From: G963556115 sp963666605
GTDB lineage: Bacteria > Planctomycetota > SZUA-567
Length of the DNA: 64,000 nucleotides
NCBI GenBank assembly: GCA_965140405.1
Contig: OZ223208.1
Coordinates: forward strand, 3,410,001-3,474,000
Reading direction: 5' to 3'
A model generated the notes under the pieces. The model saw nothing but the letters and a program-made list of their open reading frames with translations. It was not told where the DNA came from and ran no database searches. The translations under genes were made by a program, and so were the position numbers. Position 1 is the stretch's first letter. Each line of letters opens with the position of its first letter. This document shows positions 43,748 to 52,834 of the stretch, piece by piece.

Positions 43748-43776
43748 ATTGTAATCCAGAGCGTAGCATCTGTCAA
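43748..43776 (-). promoter_or_regulatory. Sigma-70 promoter of the ABC-F leader
   Basis: On the minus strand TTGACA (43776-43771) and TACAAT (43753-43748) are spaced by 17 bases, nearly the consensus, placing the start of transcription just before the leader ORF. Confidence 0.85.
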
Positions 43777-44076
43777 ATAGTAAAATCCTTATAACCAACA
43801 AACAGGCAGGATTCAAACCGGTCAAGCGCTATAGTATCTTCCCAACAGAATCACTAACATATATTTCTTCACAGAAACAAAGCAGAGAATGAATATTATT
43901 CCTTGCAATAAATAGCACCAAGAGTACAATTTATAATAAGTTATTTGTGCTGAATATCCAAACATCAACTACTCTTTCTATACATACTAGGACTATATTT
44001 TTTATACCTCAACCCGCAATTGTGTAGAGACTACTTTACTATTCTTATATTTTATGTTGGCCAATAGGAAAAATGT

Positions 44077-44958
44077 ATGAAATTATTAAGACATGGTTTC
44101 TTTAATTTTAGCCATCAAAAGCTACCATTCTCTATATTACACCGTAATCCTCAAGAGAACTACCCACTACATGAACATGAATTTGTAGAGCTAGTTATAG
44201 TTACCGGAGGAAAAGGGTGTCATTTTACTGATAGAATCTCTTATACCCTAGAGCGGGGAGATGTTTTTATTGTGCGACCTGGTCAGAAGCATGGGTATAG
44301 AGATGTAGATGGCTTGACTCTTATAAACGTTCTCTATAACACCGAGAGCTTGATGACATCACTTGCAGATATAGGTACGATGGCAGGATTCCACGCCCTC
44401 TTCAAAATTGAGCCACACTTTGCATCTACTTCAAATACCAGACTACTCCTAACCGATGATGAGATAAACGAGTCAGTAGCAATTCTCTCAAAGATCGAGA
44501 GAGAGATAGAGAATAACGCAGCAGGTTTCGTATTCTTCTCAAAGATATACTTTTTAGAATTAGTAGGCTATCTCTCTAGGTGCTATAATGTTGACGATCC
44601 AAAGAATTCTGTAGAAGTTGCCCGTGTCGCAGAAGCGATCTCATTTATTGAGCAGCACTATACAGAGGATATCGATCAGAACAAGCTTGCACAGACAGCC
44701 AATCTATCAAAGAGCCACTTTCTAAATATCTTCAAGAAGACGACTAAGACTACACCTCTACTCTATCAGAAGTTACTCAGGATGGAAAAAGCATGCTCAC
44801 TGCTTACACAAAGTGATATGTCTATATCAAATATCAGCTATAACTGCGGCTACAATGACAGCAACTACTTTACAAGGCAGTTCAAGAGTGTGATGAAGGT
44901 ATCACCAAAGAAGTACAGAGAGAACAATATCAATATAGAAATATCCGATACTCCATAA
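44077..44958 (+). CDS. AraC-family regulator with cupin sensor, probable rhamnose regulator
   Basis: A 293-residue regulator. The N-terminal half is an AraC-type cupin (YPLHEHEFVELVIVTGGKG, FIVRPGQKHGYRDV) that binds a sugar. The C-terminal 100 residues have two helix-turn-helix units (LAQTANLSKSHFLNIFKK and ISNISYNCGYNDSNYFTRQFK). It resembles RhaS/RhaR in layout and lies at the end of the rha operon, convergent with the kinase gene, so L-rhamnose sensing is the likely role. AGGA is seven bases before the ATG. Confidence 0.88.
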   Translation: MKLLRHGFFNFSHQKLPFSILHRNPQENYPLHEHEFVELVIVTGGKGCHFTDRISYTLERGDVFIVRPGQKHGYRDVDGLTLINVLYNTESLMTSLADIGTMAGFHALFKIEPHFASTSNTRLLLTDDEINESVAILSKIEREIENNAAGFVFFSKIYFLELVGYLSRCYNVDDPKNSVEVARVAEAISFIEQHYTEDIDQNKLAQTANLSKSHFLNIFKKTTKTTPLLYQKLLRMEKACSLLTQSDMSISNISYNCGYNDSNYFTRQFKSVMKVSPKKYRENNINIEISDTP

Positions 44959-45017
44959 TAATGAAGTATCGGATATAAAAAAGCACTGATATTTATCTTA
45001 CCTACACTACTAAAGTA

Positions 45018-46520
45018 CTACTTTGCAAGTAACTCAAACGCATCAATATAGCTGGTCAACTTGCACCCCTCTAAAGGCACTACTCTATCTCTTGATATCA
45101 TAAGATCACCAGATGATGTATCCATAGCATGCAAATCAGAAGCCAGCAAACTCTGTAGAGCTGCACCTATTGCCGTCGCTTCTTCAAGATTTGTAGTCAC
45201 AACCTCACACTGATCATATAGCTCAGCGAGCAGCCTGCAATATGGGATGTTCTTCCTGAAGCCACCTTCAATAAGTATCTGCATACCTGACAACTTATCT
45301 GCCTTTACTCCAGAAAGATACTCAATACCAAAAGCTGTCTGTGCAACTAGAGACAAATTCAGAGCGGCAAATGACTCTTCATAATTAGAAAAAACCTCTG
45401 AGCATAGCGCACTACTCTTCAAAAGATCTGCCAAGCTGTACTCCACACCATCCCTTATGACACGAGGTTTACTATCTGGAAATATTCCAACCCCTACCTC
45501 TACAGATGGTATAAAGAAGAACTCATTCTTCTGGAGAATATTATCATAGACTTCTTGATCATACTCAGGAAGTCCCGTACGAGAGTGCACATCTTCTATT
45601 AATTTACTATAGACCTCATACTCACGTCCACCCATAAAAATAGCTGTCTTTACAGGCTTATTAAAAGCGTCCACATTATAAAAGATTGTCTTTCCAAGCT
45701 CATTATTTGCGATCTTACCATCACCACTCCTACTCATAAGTACACACCACGTACCGGTTGAGTTTAGAATAAATGGCTTATCATTGGTCAAAATATGAGG
45801 TAACAGACTAGAGTTTGAGTCATGTATTCCAGCAGTTACTACGCAATTCTTGTTTATACCTGTTTGCTTTATACACTTATCACTAAGTGTTCCAACATTT
45901 CTACAAGTCTGACTAATTGGAGCGAGCTTGTCTTCAATACCAAGCTCCTTGACTAGTCTAGAAAAAGTTGCTGCTTCGAAATCATAAAGATATGAATGAC
46001 ATCCCAAATATGTAGGTTCAGTTACAGCAATACCTGTCAATTTGTATACAAAGTATTGAGGATAAAAGAGGATTTTCTCTACCTTCTTATATTCCTCAGA
46101 ATACTTCTTCTGGACAAAATAGATCAACTTTGCAGAATTTACCAGACTTCCTACACGAGCTGTTGAAGTCTCTTTCTGTAAAGCAGCAGATTCACCGAAT
46201 TTACCGTAGAATTCAATATCGAATTCTTCACCAGCATCTGTCGTATAAGCTACAGGAGGCACAGCAATACTACCCGACTCATCAAGACAAACAAGGCTCG
46301 CCCCATGTGTTGTTACCGATATTGAGTCTATCGTATATGACTTCGCTAGCTCTCGTAAATTCTCAACAAACCAGTTGAATATCTCCTCAGGCTGTTCAAA
46401 ACGCACACCATCTTTCTCATACTCATTGAAAGATCCTGTCACCTTCTCAAGAACCTCTAGCTTATCATTGATTACCAGAATTTTCTTATTTGTCTTACCT
46501 ATGTCAAGTACAACAATCAT
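45018..46520 (-). CDS. rhaB: FGGY-family sugar kinase, probable rhamnulokinase (RhaK-like)
   Basis: A 500-residue FGGY kinase. The N-terminal phosphate loop DIGKTNKKIL resembles the rhizobial RhaK start; later blocks are TTHGASLVCLD, AGIHDSNSSLLPH, LNSTGTWCVLMS and the adenosine motif IEGGFRKNIPYCRLLAEL. It should phosphorylate L-rhamnulose to rhamnulose-1-phosphate, the step between the isomerase and aldolase encoded upstream. It is the last gene of the rha operon. The precise substrate is inferred from context. Confidence 0.82.
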   Translation of the reverse strand: MIVVLDIGKTNKKILVINDKLEVLEKVTGSFNEYEKDGVRFEQPEEIFNWFVENLRELAKSYTIDSISVTTHGASLVCLDESGSIAVPPVAYTTDAGEEFDIEFYGKFGESAALQKETSTARVGSLVNSAKLIYFVQKKYSEEYKKVEKILFYPQYFVYKLTGIAVTEPTYLGCHSYLYDFEAATFSRLVKELGIEDKLAPISQTCRNVGTLSDKCIKQTGINKNCVVTAGIHDSNSSLLPHILTNDKPFILNSTGTWCVLMSRSGDGKIANNELGKTIFYNVDAFNKPVKTAIFMGGREYEVYSKLIEDVHSRTGLPEYDQEVYDNILQKNEFFFIPSVEVGVGIFPDSKPRVIRDGVEYSLADLLKSSALCSEVFSNYEESFAALNLSLVAQTAFGIEYLSGVKADKLSGMQILIEGGFRKNIPYCRLLAELYDQCEVVTTNLEEATAIGAALQSLLASDLHAMDTSSGDLMISRDRVVPLEGCKLTSYIDAFELLAK

Positions 46521-46578
46521 AATACTATCTCAACCATTTCTATAACAATGTCATATTACCAACCTAATGACGTCTTCG

Positions 46579-47388
46579 CTATTTGATAAAGATTTGCTCT
46601 AATTCGGCAAGCTGCTCATCATTCATACCAGCAGGCACAAAGCCACTAGCAAGGCATGTCAAATAAATTTTAGCACCTTTATTCGCAACATCAATATAGT
46701 CAAATGCCATTTCAGCATCCATACCAGCAGCAACAGCTCCATGCATATTCCATACTGCCACATCAAACTTCTTGAGCTTCTGAACTGTAAGGTCTGCAAG
46801 TTCATCGGAGCTAGGCGCAGCATAAGGACACATACCAGTACCCTTTGGAAGATATACTCTTACTTCAGGAAGCATAGACCATAGCGCCTTATTGAAGAGC
46901 TCTTCATTATTACCAAGAACTGGATGGTGAGATAGAGCAATCAACTCGATAGGGTGAGTATGTAGTACAACTTTGAACTTACTACCACTTGCAATCAGCT
47001 CAAGGTGCATCTTTACATGAGGGAGTAGTTCACAACTAGGCCTGAAGGACTCATCATTATTAGCGCCCCATAGGATGTAGTATCCTGTAGCATCGCTATT
47101 ATATACAATGATACAAGCAGCAGTTTCAGGTTTTACCAGATCACGCATACGTCTACCAGTACCTGTAATAAAGAAGCTCATACCAGCAGCAGCTTTATCC
47201 ACACCCGGCATATCAACATATACAAACTCAGATAGATCACTTGGGAGTTCGCCAATTGCTTCTGTCAAATTTAACGATAGGTTACCACCGTTACGCTCCG
47301 CCCACTCTCTCTGCCAAAGTATCATTGCAACATCAGATGCTTTACTGATCTGTGACTGCACTTCATCATTAATTTGAATCGTCTTCAT
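46579..47388 (-). CDS. rhaD: L-rhamnulose-1-phosphate aldolase
   Basis: A 269-residue class II aldolase with the length and order of RhaD. WQREWAERNGGNLSLNL, FFITGTGRRMRD, YNSDATGYYILWGANND, VVLHTHPIELIAL with zinc histidines, and WNMHGAVAAGMD with another zinc histidine correspond to E. coli RhaD. It splits rhamnulose-1-phosphate into dihydroxyacetone phosphate and L-lactaldehyde. The ATG at 47388 has GAGGA six bases upstream. It lies between rhaA and the kinase gene. No lactaldehyde-processing gene is in view. Confidence 0.92.
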   Translation of the reverse strand: MKTIQINDEVQSQISKASDVAMILWQREWAERNGGNLSLNLTEAIGELPSDLSEFVYVDMPGVDKAAAGMSFFITGTGRRMRDLVKPETAACIIVYNSDATGYYILWGANNDESFRPSCELLPHVKMHLELIASGSKFKVVLHTHPIELIALSHHPVLGNNEELFNKALWSMLPEVRVYLPKGTGMCPYAAPSSDELADLTVQKLKKFDVAVWNMHGAVAAGMDAEMAFDYIDVANKGAKIYLTCLASGFVPAGMNDEQLAELEQIFIK

Positions 47389-47440
47389 TATCATTCCTCA
47401 ATTTTTATTACATTGATCTTACTATTAAAATCAACTCTTA

Positions 47441-48697
47441 CTAACCACGCTTAGAAAGCACACTCTCTTCATAAGCTTTTACTTCACCGAACCAATCCAT
47501 ACCGACCGGCACATTATTCATAGAACAGTACATATCCCAAATAGCGCTGAAAGGCATAGACTTCATCTCTTCCTGTAGCATTAAGCGCTCAGTAAAGTTC
47601 ACTTCAAGCTCAACTCTTTTCATCTGCTCTATAGGCATAAGAGCAGCCATAAGCAGTGCCTTGATCATATTCCTTGTACCGATAACCCAAGCAGCAACAC
47701 GGTTCACACTAGCGTCAAAGAAGTCCAAACCAATATATATCCTATTCTCAAGATTCCCTGCAATAACCTCATACGCAATACTCTTAAGATCATCATTTAG
47801 CTTTATAATGTGGTCACTATCCCAGCGTACAGCTCTGCTCACATGGAGTAGTATTTCATCAAGATATAATAAAGTTGCACTAATCTTATCATCAATAGAC
47901 TCTGTAGGATGGAAGTGACCAGCATCAAGACATAGGAGTTTCTTCTTCTCTTGCGCATACCCCATGTAGAATTCATGAGAGCCAACAACATACGACTCTG
48001 TTCCAATGCCAAAGAGTTTACACTCAACAGCATCACGCATATTTGAACCGGACAGATCTTTTGCAAATATCTTGTCAAGTGAATCTTTGAGCCTTCGGCG
48101 AGGTTCCATACGGTCAACAGGAACATCCTTGAAGCCATCAGCAATCCAAGTATTCATTACAGATGTCACACCAAGAGTATCACCAAAGTAAGCAGTCACT
48201 TCACGAGACTTGATACCATGCTCAATCCAGTAGTCTCTAATCTCTTGTGACGGGTCAGCAAGGGTCATATTAGTACTTGCCATTGGATGAGCAAAATATG
48301 TTGGGTTGTAGTCTAGCCCAATCCCCATGCCTTTTGCCCAATCAACCCAGCCTTCAAAGTGCTTGGCTGAAACCTGGTTTCTTTCAACCTTCTCACCGCC
48401 AGTTTCTGCATATATTGCATGTAAATTTAGTTTGTGTTTACCTGGAATAAGTGAATAAGCCTTCTCAATATCACTTCTTAGTTCTGCTAAGTTAGTTGCC
48501 TTACCGATGTACGAACCAGTAGCAAGGATACCAGCATCACCGCCTTGGGTCTCTTCAAACCCTGTAACATCGTCACCCTGCCAGCAGTGCATAGAGATTG
48601 CGATATTCTTTACTCTCTCGATTGCACGATCAACATCTACCCCAATTGCCGCATACCTATCTTTTGCATCAGCAAAAGCTTGTTCTATTTTTGACAT
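47441..48697 (-). CDS. rhaA: L-rhamnose isomerase
   Basis: A 418-residue protein, one short of E. coli RhaA. SMHCWQGDDVTGFE, YNPTYFAHPMAS, VTAYFGDTLGVTSVMNTWIADG, ESYVVGSHEFYMGYA and LCLDAGHFHPTESIDDK are RhaA blocks that carry the metal ligands. It converts L-rhamnose to L-rhamnulose. The ATG at 48697 has GAGGAG seven bases upstream; the GTG at 48712 is part of that site. It follows the mutarotase gene. Confidence 0.95.
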   Translation of the reverse strand: MSKIEQAFADAKDRYAAIGVDVDRAIERVKNIAISMHCWQGDDVTGFEETQGGDAGILATGSYIGKATNLAELRSDIEKAYSLIPGKHKLNLHAIYAETGGEKVERNQVSAKHFEGWVDWAKGMGIGLDYNPTYFAHPMASTNMTLADPSQEIRDYWIEHGIKSREVTAYFGDTLGVTSVMNTWIADGFKDVPVDRMEPRRRLKDSLDKIFAKDLSGSNMRDAVECKLFGIGTESYVVGSHEFYMGYAQEKKKLLCLDAGHFHPTESIDDKISATLLYLDEILLHVSRAVRWDSDHIIKLNDDLKSIAYEVIAGNLENRIYIGLDFFDASVNRVAAWVIGTRNMIKALLMAALMPIEQMKRVELEVNFTERLMLQEEMKSMPFSAIWDMYCSMNNVPVGMDWFGEVKAYEESVLSKRG

Positions 48698-48731
48698 CCT
48701 ACAACTCCTCACAGTATAATAGTAATAACAA

Positions 48732-49046
48732 CTAATCTAAATGAAATACCTCTTCCAAGTCACACGCAACAGGTGAGCTATCGGAGTTTGCCGGCATTAT
48801 ATCACGCATATATTGCCACCATTTACGGCAAGATTCTGTCTCAGCAATCTTATTCCATTTATCAATCGACTCAATTTCTACATAACCAAATAATGAATTG
48901 GTTTCTCTGTCTAAATAAATACTATAGTTATGAACCCCGTGACTCTTCAGAGTCTTCTCAAGTTCCTCTGGAATTGGGTTATGCCTTTCAATATACTTCT
49001 TTTCACACCCAGCATCAACACTCATAACAAAAGCTTTTCTAATCAT
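48732..49046 (-). CDS. rhaM: L-rhamnose mutarotase
   Basis: A 104-residue protein, the exact length of E. coli RhaM. MIRKAFVMSVDAGCEKKYIERHNPI, GVHNYSIYLDRETNSLFGYVEIE and CRKWWQYMRDIMPAN match the family, including the catalytic histidine in ERHN. It interconverts rhamnose anomers. The ATG at 49046 has GAGGAG six bases upstream. It sits between the transporter permease and rhaA, as in other rha operons. Confidence 0.93.
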   Translation of the reverse strand: MIRKAFVMSVDAGCEKKYIERHNPIPEELEKTLKSHGVHNYSIYLDRETNSLFGYVEIESIDKWNKIAETESCRKWWQYMRDIMPANSDSSPVACDLEEVFHLD

Positions 49047-49078
49047 TATATACTCCTCAAGATGTAGACAGATCTCTA

Positions 49079-50131
49079 TCACTCATTTGACAACTCAGCC
49101 CGCTGCCTACGAAGTTTACGACTTTCCTTGACTTTATCTAATAAACCTGGTAGCAGTACAGCTCCTATTAGTAAGAACCCAGTAGTAATAATCATAATCT
49201 TACCAGAGATACTCATAATACCCATACCATACTTTAGATAGCCAAGCAAGAAAGTTGCAATCAAGACACCGATAATATTACCTCTTCCTCCCATTATTGA
49301 TACTCCACCCAGTACTACCAGAGTAATAGCATCAAGCTCCCATCCCATAGCCATATTTGGTCTAGCACTACCAATTCTAGATGTAAGTAGTACCGCAACA
49401 ATACCTGCAAACAGGCCATTGATTGTAAAGTTTATAAATCTTATCTTATCAACTTTTATACCAGAGAAGACAGCTGTAGACTTACAATTACCGATAGCAT
49501 AAAGCTTTCTACCAAAACCTGTAAAGTGAAGAACAAACCCAATAATTACAGCAAGCACCAGAAATACAATCAATTCAAATGGGACGTCACTGTCAAAGAT
49601 ATACTCCTGCCCAAAGTATGAGAAGTCATCTGGAAATTCTGTATACGCAGTGCTTTTTAGTATTATCTGACATATCCCTCTAAACACCGACTGTGTACCA
49701 AGTGTTATGGCAATTGCAGGGATACCAACATATGTAATCAGAACTCCATTCACAGCACCCGCAAGCATACCTACACATAGAGCAACAACAATCAGCGTCG
49801 CAGACCCAGCCCCAGCTTCTGCGGCATACCCTATCCCTATAGATGCTAGCGCAATAATTGATGCCACCGAAATATCAATATCTCCACAAATGATGACAAA
49901 TATCATTGATAGTGCTAGAATTGCTTTTTCAGAAAAACTGAACGAAGCATTTAGTAGGTTAAATGAATCTAGAAAATTATCATTAACCTCTGAGAAGTAG
50001 ACAAATTCTAAGACCAGCAGTATTGCAAGGAGTGCTTCCCACGTTGTAAACAATCTTATTAGTCTCTCTTTGAGCGAGTTTTCTGAGAGCAATCTGCTCT
50101 GGCTAACAAGAGAATCATTATTCTTTTCCAT
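49079..50131 (-). CDS. rhaQ: Rhamnose ABC transporter permease (RhaQ-like)
   Basis: A 350-residue permease with about ten membrane segments and an extended cytoplasmic start (1-30). MIFVIICGDIDISVASIIALAS, AIAITLGTQSVFRGICQI, RKLYAIGNCKSTAVFSGIKVDKIR and LDAITLVVLGGVSIMGGRG follow the RbsC/RhaQ pattern. AGGAGG lies nine bases before the ATG. It is directly after the RhaP-like gene and completes a heterodimeric channel. Confidence 0.88.
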   Translation of the reverse strand: MEKNNDSLVSQSRLLSENSLKERLIRLFTTWEALLAILLVLEFVYFSEVNDNFLDSFNLLNASFSFSEKAILALSMIFVIICGDIDISVASIIALASIGIGYAAEAGAGSATLIVVALCVGMLAGAVNGVLITYVGIPAIAITLGTQSVFRGICQIILKSTAYTEFPDDFSYFGQEYIFDSDVPFELIVFLVLAVIIGFVLHFTGFGRKLYAIGNCKSTAVFSGIKVDKIRFINFTINGLFAGIVAVLLTSRIGSARPNMAMGWELDAITLVVLGGVSIMGGRGNIIGVLIATFLLGYLKYGMGIMSISGKIMIITTGFLLIGAVLLPGLLDKVKESRKLRRQRAELSNE

Positions 50132-51115
50132 TTACTTGAGCCTCCTATTCAGTACTACCTTACCAGTTCTCCTAGCAATAATCTCATTGAAGACCATAGC
50201 TATAATTACCACCATCCCCTGAACAAACATCTGATAGAAGGCCATATTCTTTATCATAGATAGTGAGTTATTTAGCAGTCCCATAAAGAGAGCACCCAGT
50301 ATAACACCACCCACAAGACCACTACCACCTGCAATACTTACACCGCCAAGCACACAAGCCGCAACAGTCATTAATTCAAAACCAACTGCCATTTCATTCA
50401 CAGCCGCCGCATATCTAGCAGCCCAAAGCACACCAGCAAGTCCACTAACAAGACCACAAAGTGTAAAGATAATCACCTGTAACCTCTCTTCATTGATACC
50501 CACTAATACTGCGGCAGATTTATTACCACCGATTGCATAAAGTTCTCTTCCTGTACGGGTGTACCTTATGAAGTAGAATATTACTACCGCAATAGCAAGA
50601 GCAAATAGAATAATATTCGGAATCCCAAGTAACTTCCCGTGAGGAATATCTGTAAAGCCTTGCGTCATTTCGTGAGCTGTGACCCACTGTCCTTTACTAA
50701 GTACAAAGGTAAACCCTCTAAAGATTCCAAGTGATCCCAGTGTAACGATAATCGCAGGAATCTTACCATACGCTACAAATAAACCGTTGAATAGACCCAA
50801 CCCTGCACCAGCTGCTCCACCGATCACGACACATAAACTTGGTGGTAGATCAGGGTAGTACATATTAGTTAATGCACCAAGCATACCGCAAAATGCGATC
50901 ATAGATCCAATAGATAGATCAATACCTCCTGTCAAGATTACAAGAAACTGTACAAGAGCAACCATTATAAGGATTGAACTATCAGCTAAAACGCTTGAAA
51001 AATTTGATATACTTAAAAATCGTGGAACAGTTACCGACATTACTATAACAGCAAAGCATATTAATGCCAGCAGCATCGCTTCGCGATTTTTCAATATTTC
51101 TTTTATTACTTTCAT
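50132..51115 (-). CDS. rhaP: Rhamnose ABC transporter permease (RhaP-like)
   Basis: A 327-residue permease of the RbsC type: QFLVILTGGIDLSIGSMIAF, IPAIIVTLGSLGIFRG, TGRELYAIGGNKSAAVLVGINEERL, LMTVAACVLGGVSIAGGSG. The ATG at 51115 has GGAG seven bases upstream; the frame can be extended to 51136. It lies between the ATPase and the RhaQ-like permease and forms the channel with it. Confidence 0.88.
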   Translation of the reverse strand: MKVIKEILKNREAMLLALICFAVIVMSVTVPRFLSISNFSSVLADSSILIMVALVQFLVILTGGIDLSIGSMIAFCGMLGALTNMYYPDLPPSLCVVIGGAAGAGLGLFNGLFVAYGKIPAIIVTLGSLGIFRGFTFVLSKGQWVTAHEMTQGFTDIPHGKLLGIPNIILFALAIAVVIFYFIRYTRTGRELYAIGGNKSAAVLVGINEERLQVIIFTLCGLVSGLAGVLWAARYAAAVNEMAVGFELMTVAACVLGGVSIAGGSGLVGGVILGALFMGLLNNSLSMIKNMAFYQMFVQGMVVIIAMVFNEIIARRTGKVVLNRRLK

Positions 51116-51148
51116 TATCACACTCCAACAATGCATTCAAGAACCAAA

Positions 51149-52657
51149 CTACGAGACAACCACTTCACTTACCGCGGCCTTAATAACTGTTTCAGAATCC
51201 GCTTCTTTACGGGTAAACTCTCCAGTCTTGACCCCTTCATGCATCACAATAACGTTATCACTCATACCTAGTATTTCAGGCAACTCAGATGACACCAAGA
51301 TCACTGCAAGTCCTCTTGAAGCAAGCTCTGAGATAAATTCATGTACACGTGCCTTAGTACCCACATCTACACCCTTGGTCGGTTCATCAAGAATCAAGAT
51401 ATCTGGCTCTGTTGCGAGCCACTTTGCAAGAACAACCTTTTGCTGGTTTCCACCACTCAAGGTATCAACGTCTACCTTTAGCCCTGCAGCTTTGACTTCC
51501 ATTTTTTTGGAATATCTTTCGGAAATTCTATTCTCTTTCTTCTTATTCAAGACACCAAAGGTACAGAGCTCATCAAGGAGTGCAAGGGTAATATTCTCTC
51601 TAATATTCATCTTTAGCACTGCACCTTGGCTCTGCCTATCCTCAGGAATATAAGCAATCTTATACTTCATAGCCGCAGCAGGATCCTTTATCTTTATTCC
51701 TATCCCGTTGAGGCTGAGTGTCCCCCTATCGTACTTATCGATACCGAAGATTGCTCTCATCACCTCTGAGCGTCCCGCACCAACCAACCCAAAAAATCCT
51801 AAAATCTCACCACGATGAAGCGTAAATGAAATATCCTTGAAATACCCAGCACGGCTCAGGCCATCTACTTGTAATATTGGCGCTCCTATTTTCACCTCAG
51901 TCTTTGGATACATTTGATCGAGCGAGCGACCAACCATCATCTCCACTATTACGTCGATGCTAGAGTCTTTGATACTACCTTCACCGACATACTTACCATC
52001 ACGCATTACGGTAAAATAGTCACATATTTCAAATATCTCTTCAAACTTATGCGAAATAAAGATAATCGCTTTATTTTCTTTTTTAAGTTGGCGAACAATT
52101 TTATACAGCTCTTCTACCTCATGCAGACTCAGAGCAGATGTTGGCTCGTCCATAATAATAACGTCAGAATCAATAGATAAGGCCTTTGCAATCTCTACCA
52201 TATGCCTCTGAGCTACAGAAAGATTTTTTACCAATGCTTCTGGTCTTATATCTAGCTCTAACTTATCTAGTAACTCTTTCGTCTTGTTTTTCATCTCTTT
52301 CCAATTTAATGGTGAGAACTTCCCCCCGCGTTTTATATGGTGCCCCATATATATATTTTCAGCAACGGACAACTCCATAAACATACTTGCTTCTTGGTGA
52401 ATGGCAGTTATACCTACCGCCTGCGCGTCAAGCACAGTCGTGAAATCCATGACATTTCCGTTCAACTTAATTTCACCACTGGTTGGTTTGTGAACGCCAG
52501 TTATTACTTTTACCAGAGTTGATTTACCTGCACCGTTTTCACCGATAAGTGCATGCACCTCACCTCTACGAGCTTTGAAGTTGATATCATCAAGAGCTTT
52601 GATACCTGGAAAATACTTGGAAATACCTTCTAATTCCAATACGCATTCTGTTTTCAA
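51149..52657 (-). CDS. rhaT: Rhamnose ABC transporter ATP-binding protein (RhaT-like)
   Basis: A 502-residue double ABC ATPase of the RbsA class. Domain 1: GENGAGKSTLVKVI, LSVAQRHMVEIAKALS, VIIMDEPTSALS. Domain 2: GLVGAGRSEVMRAIFG (degenerate P-loop normal here), LSGGNQQKVVLAKWLA, ILILDEPTKGVDVG. I take the TTG at 52657 as start because AGGAGG lies seven bases before it; the GTG at 52663 is too close. The symbol follows the rhizobial rhaSTPQ naming and is not the E. coli RhaT symporter. Confidence 0.9.
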   Translation of the reverse strand: MKTECVLELEGISKYFPGIKALDDINFKARRGEVHALIGENGAGKSTLVKVITGVHKPTSGEIKLNGNVMDFTTVLDAQAVGITAIHQEASMFMELSVAENIYMGHHIKRGGKFSPLNWKEMKNKTKELLDKLELDIRPEALVKNLSVAQRHMVEIAKALSIDSDVIIMDEPTSALSLHEVEELYKIVRQLKKENKAIIFISHKFEEIFEICDYFTVMRDGKYVGEGSIKDSSIDVIVEMMVGRSLDQMYPKTEVKIGAPILQVDGLSRAGYFKDISFTLHRGEILGFFGLVGAGRSEVMRAIFGIDKYDRGTLSLNGIGIKIKDPAAAMKYKIAYIPEDRQSQGAVLKMNIRENITLALLDELCTFGVLNKKKENRISERYSKKMEVKAAGLKVDVDTLSGGNQQKVVLAKWLATEPDILILDEPTKGVDVGTKARVHEFISELASRGLAVILVSSELPEILGMSDNVIVMHEGVKTGEFTRKEADSETVIKAAVSEVVVS

Positions 52658-52728
52658 GTACACACCTCCTACGTTTACAGCTAAGACATATTACAATATG
52701 CCAATAGACAGACCAATATAGATAAGTA

Positions 52729-52772
52729 TTTGTGGTGCAGTCAGAATAAGACCTTCTCAACTACACCACAAA
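52729..52772 (-). terminator. Intercistronic stem between the binding-protein and ATPase genes
   Basis: TTTGTGGTG (52729-52737) pairs with CACCACAAA (52764-52772) around a 26-base loop. It lies in the 177-base gap after the binding protein and may thin out transcription or protect the upstream message. Confidence 0.5.
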
Positions 52773-52834
52773 ATTATTTACAATCTATACCTTTAATACT
52801 GCATTATTAATTTCAATAAAAACTGAGTAAAGTA

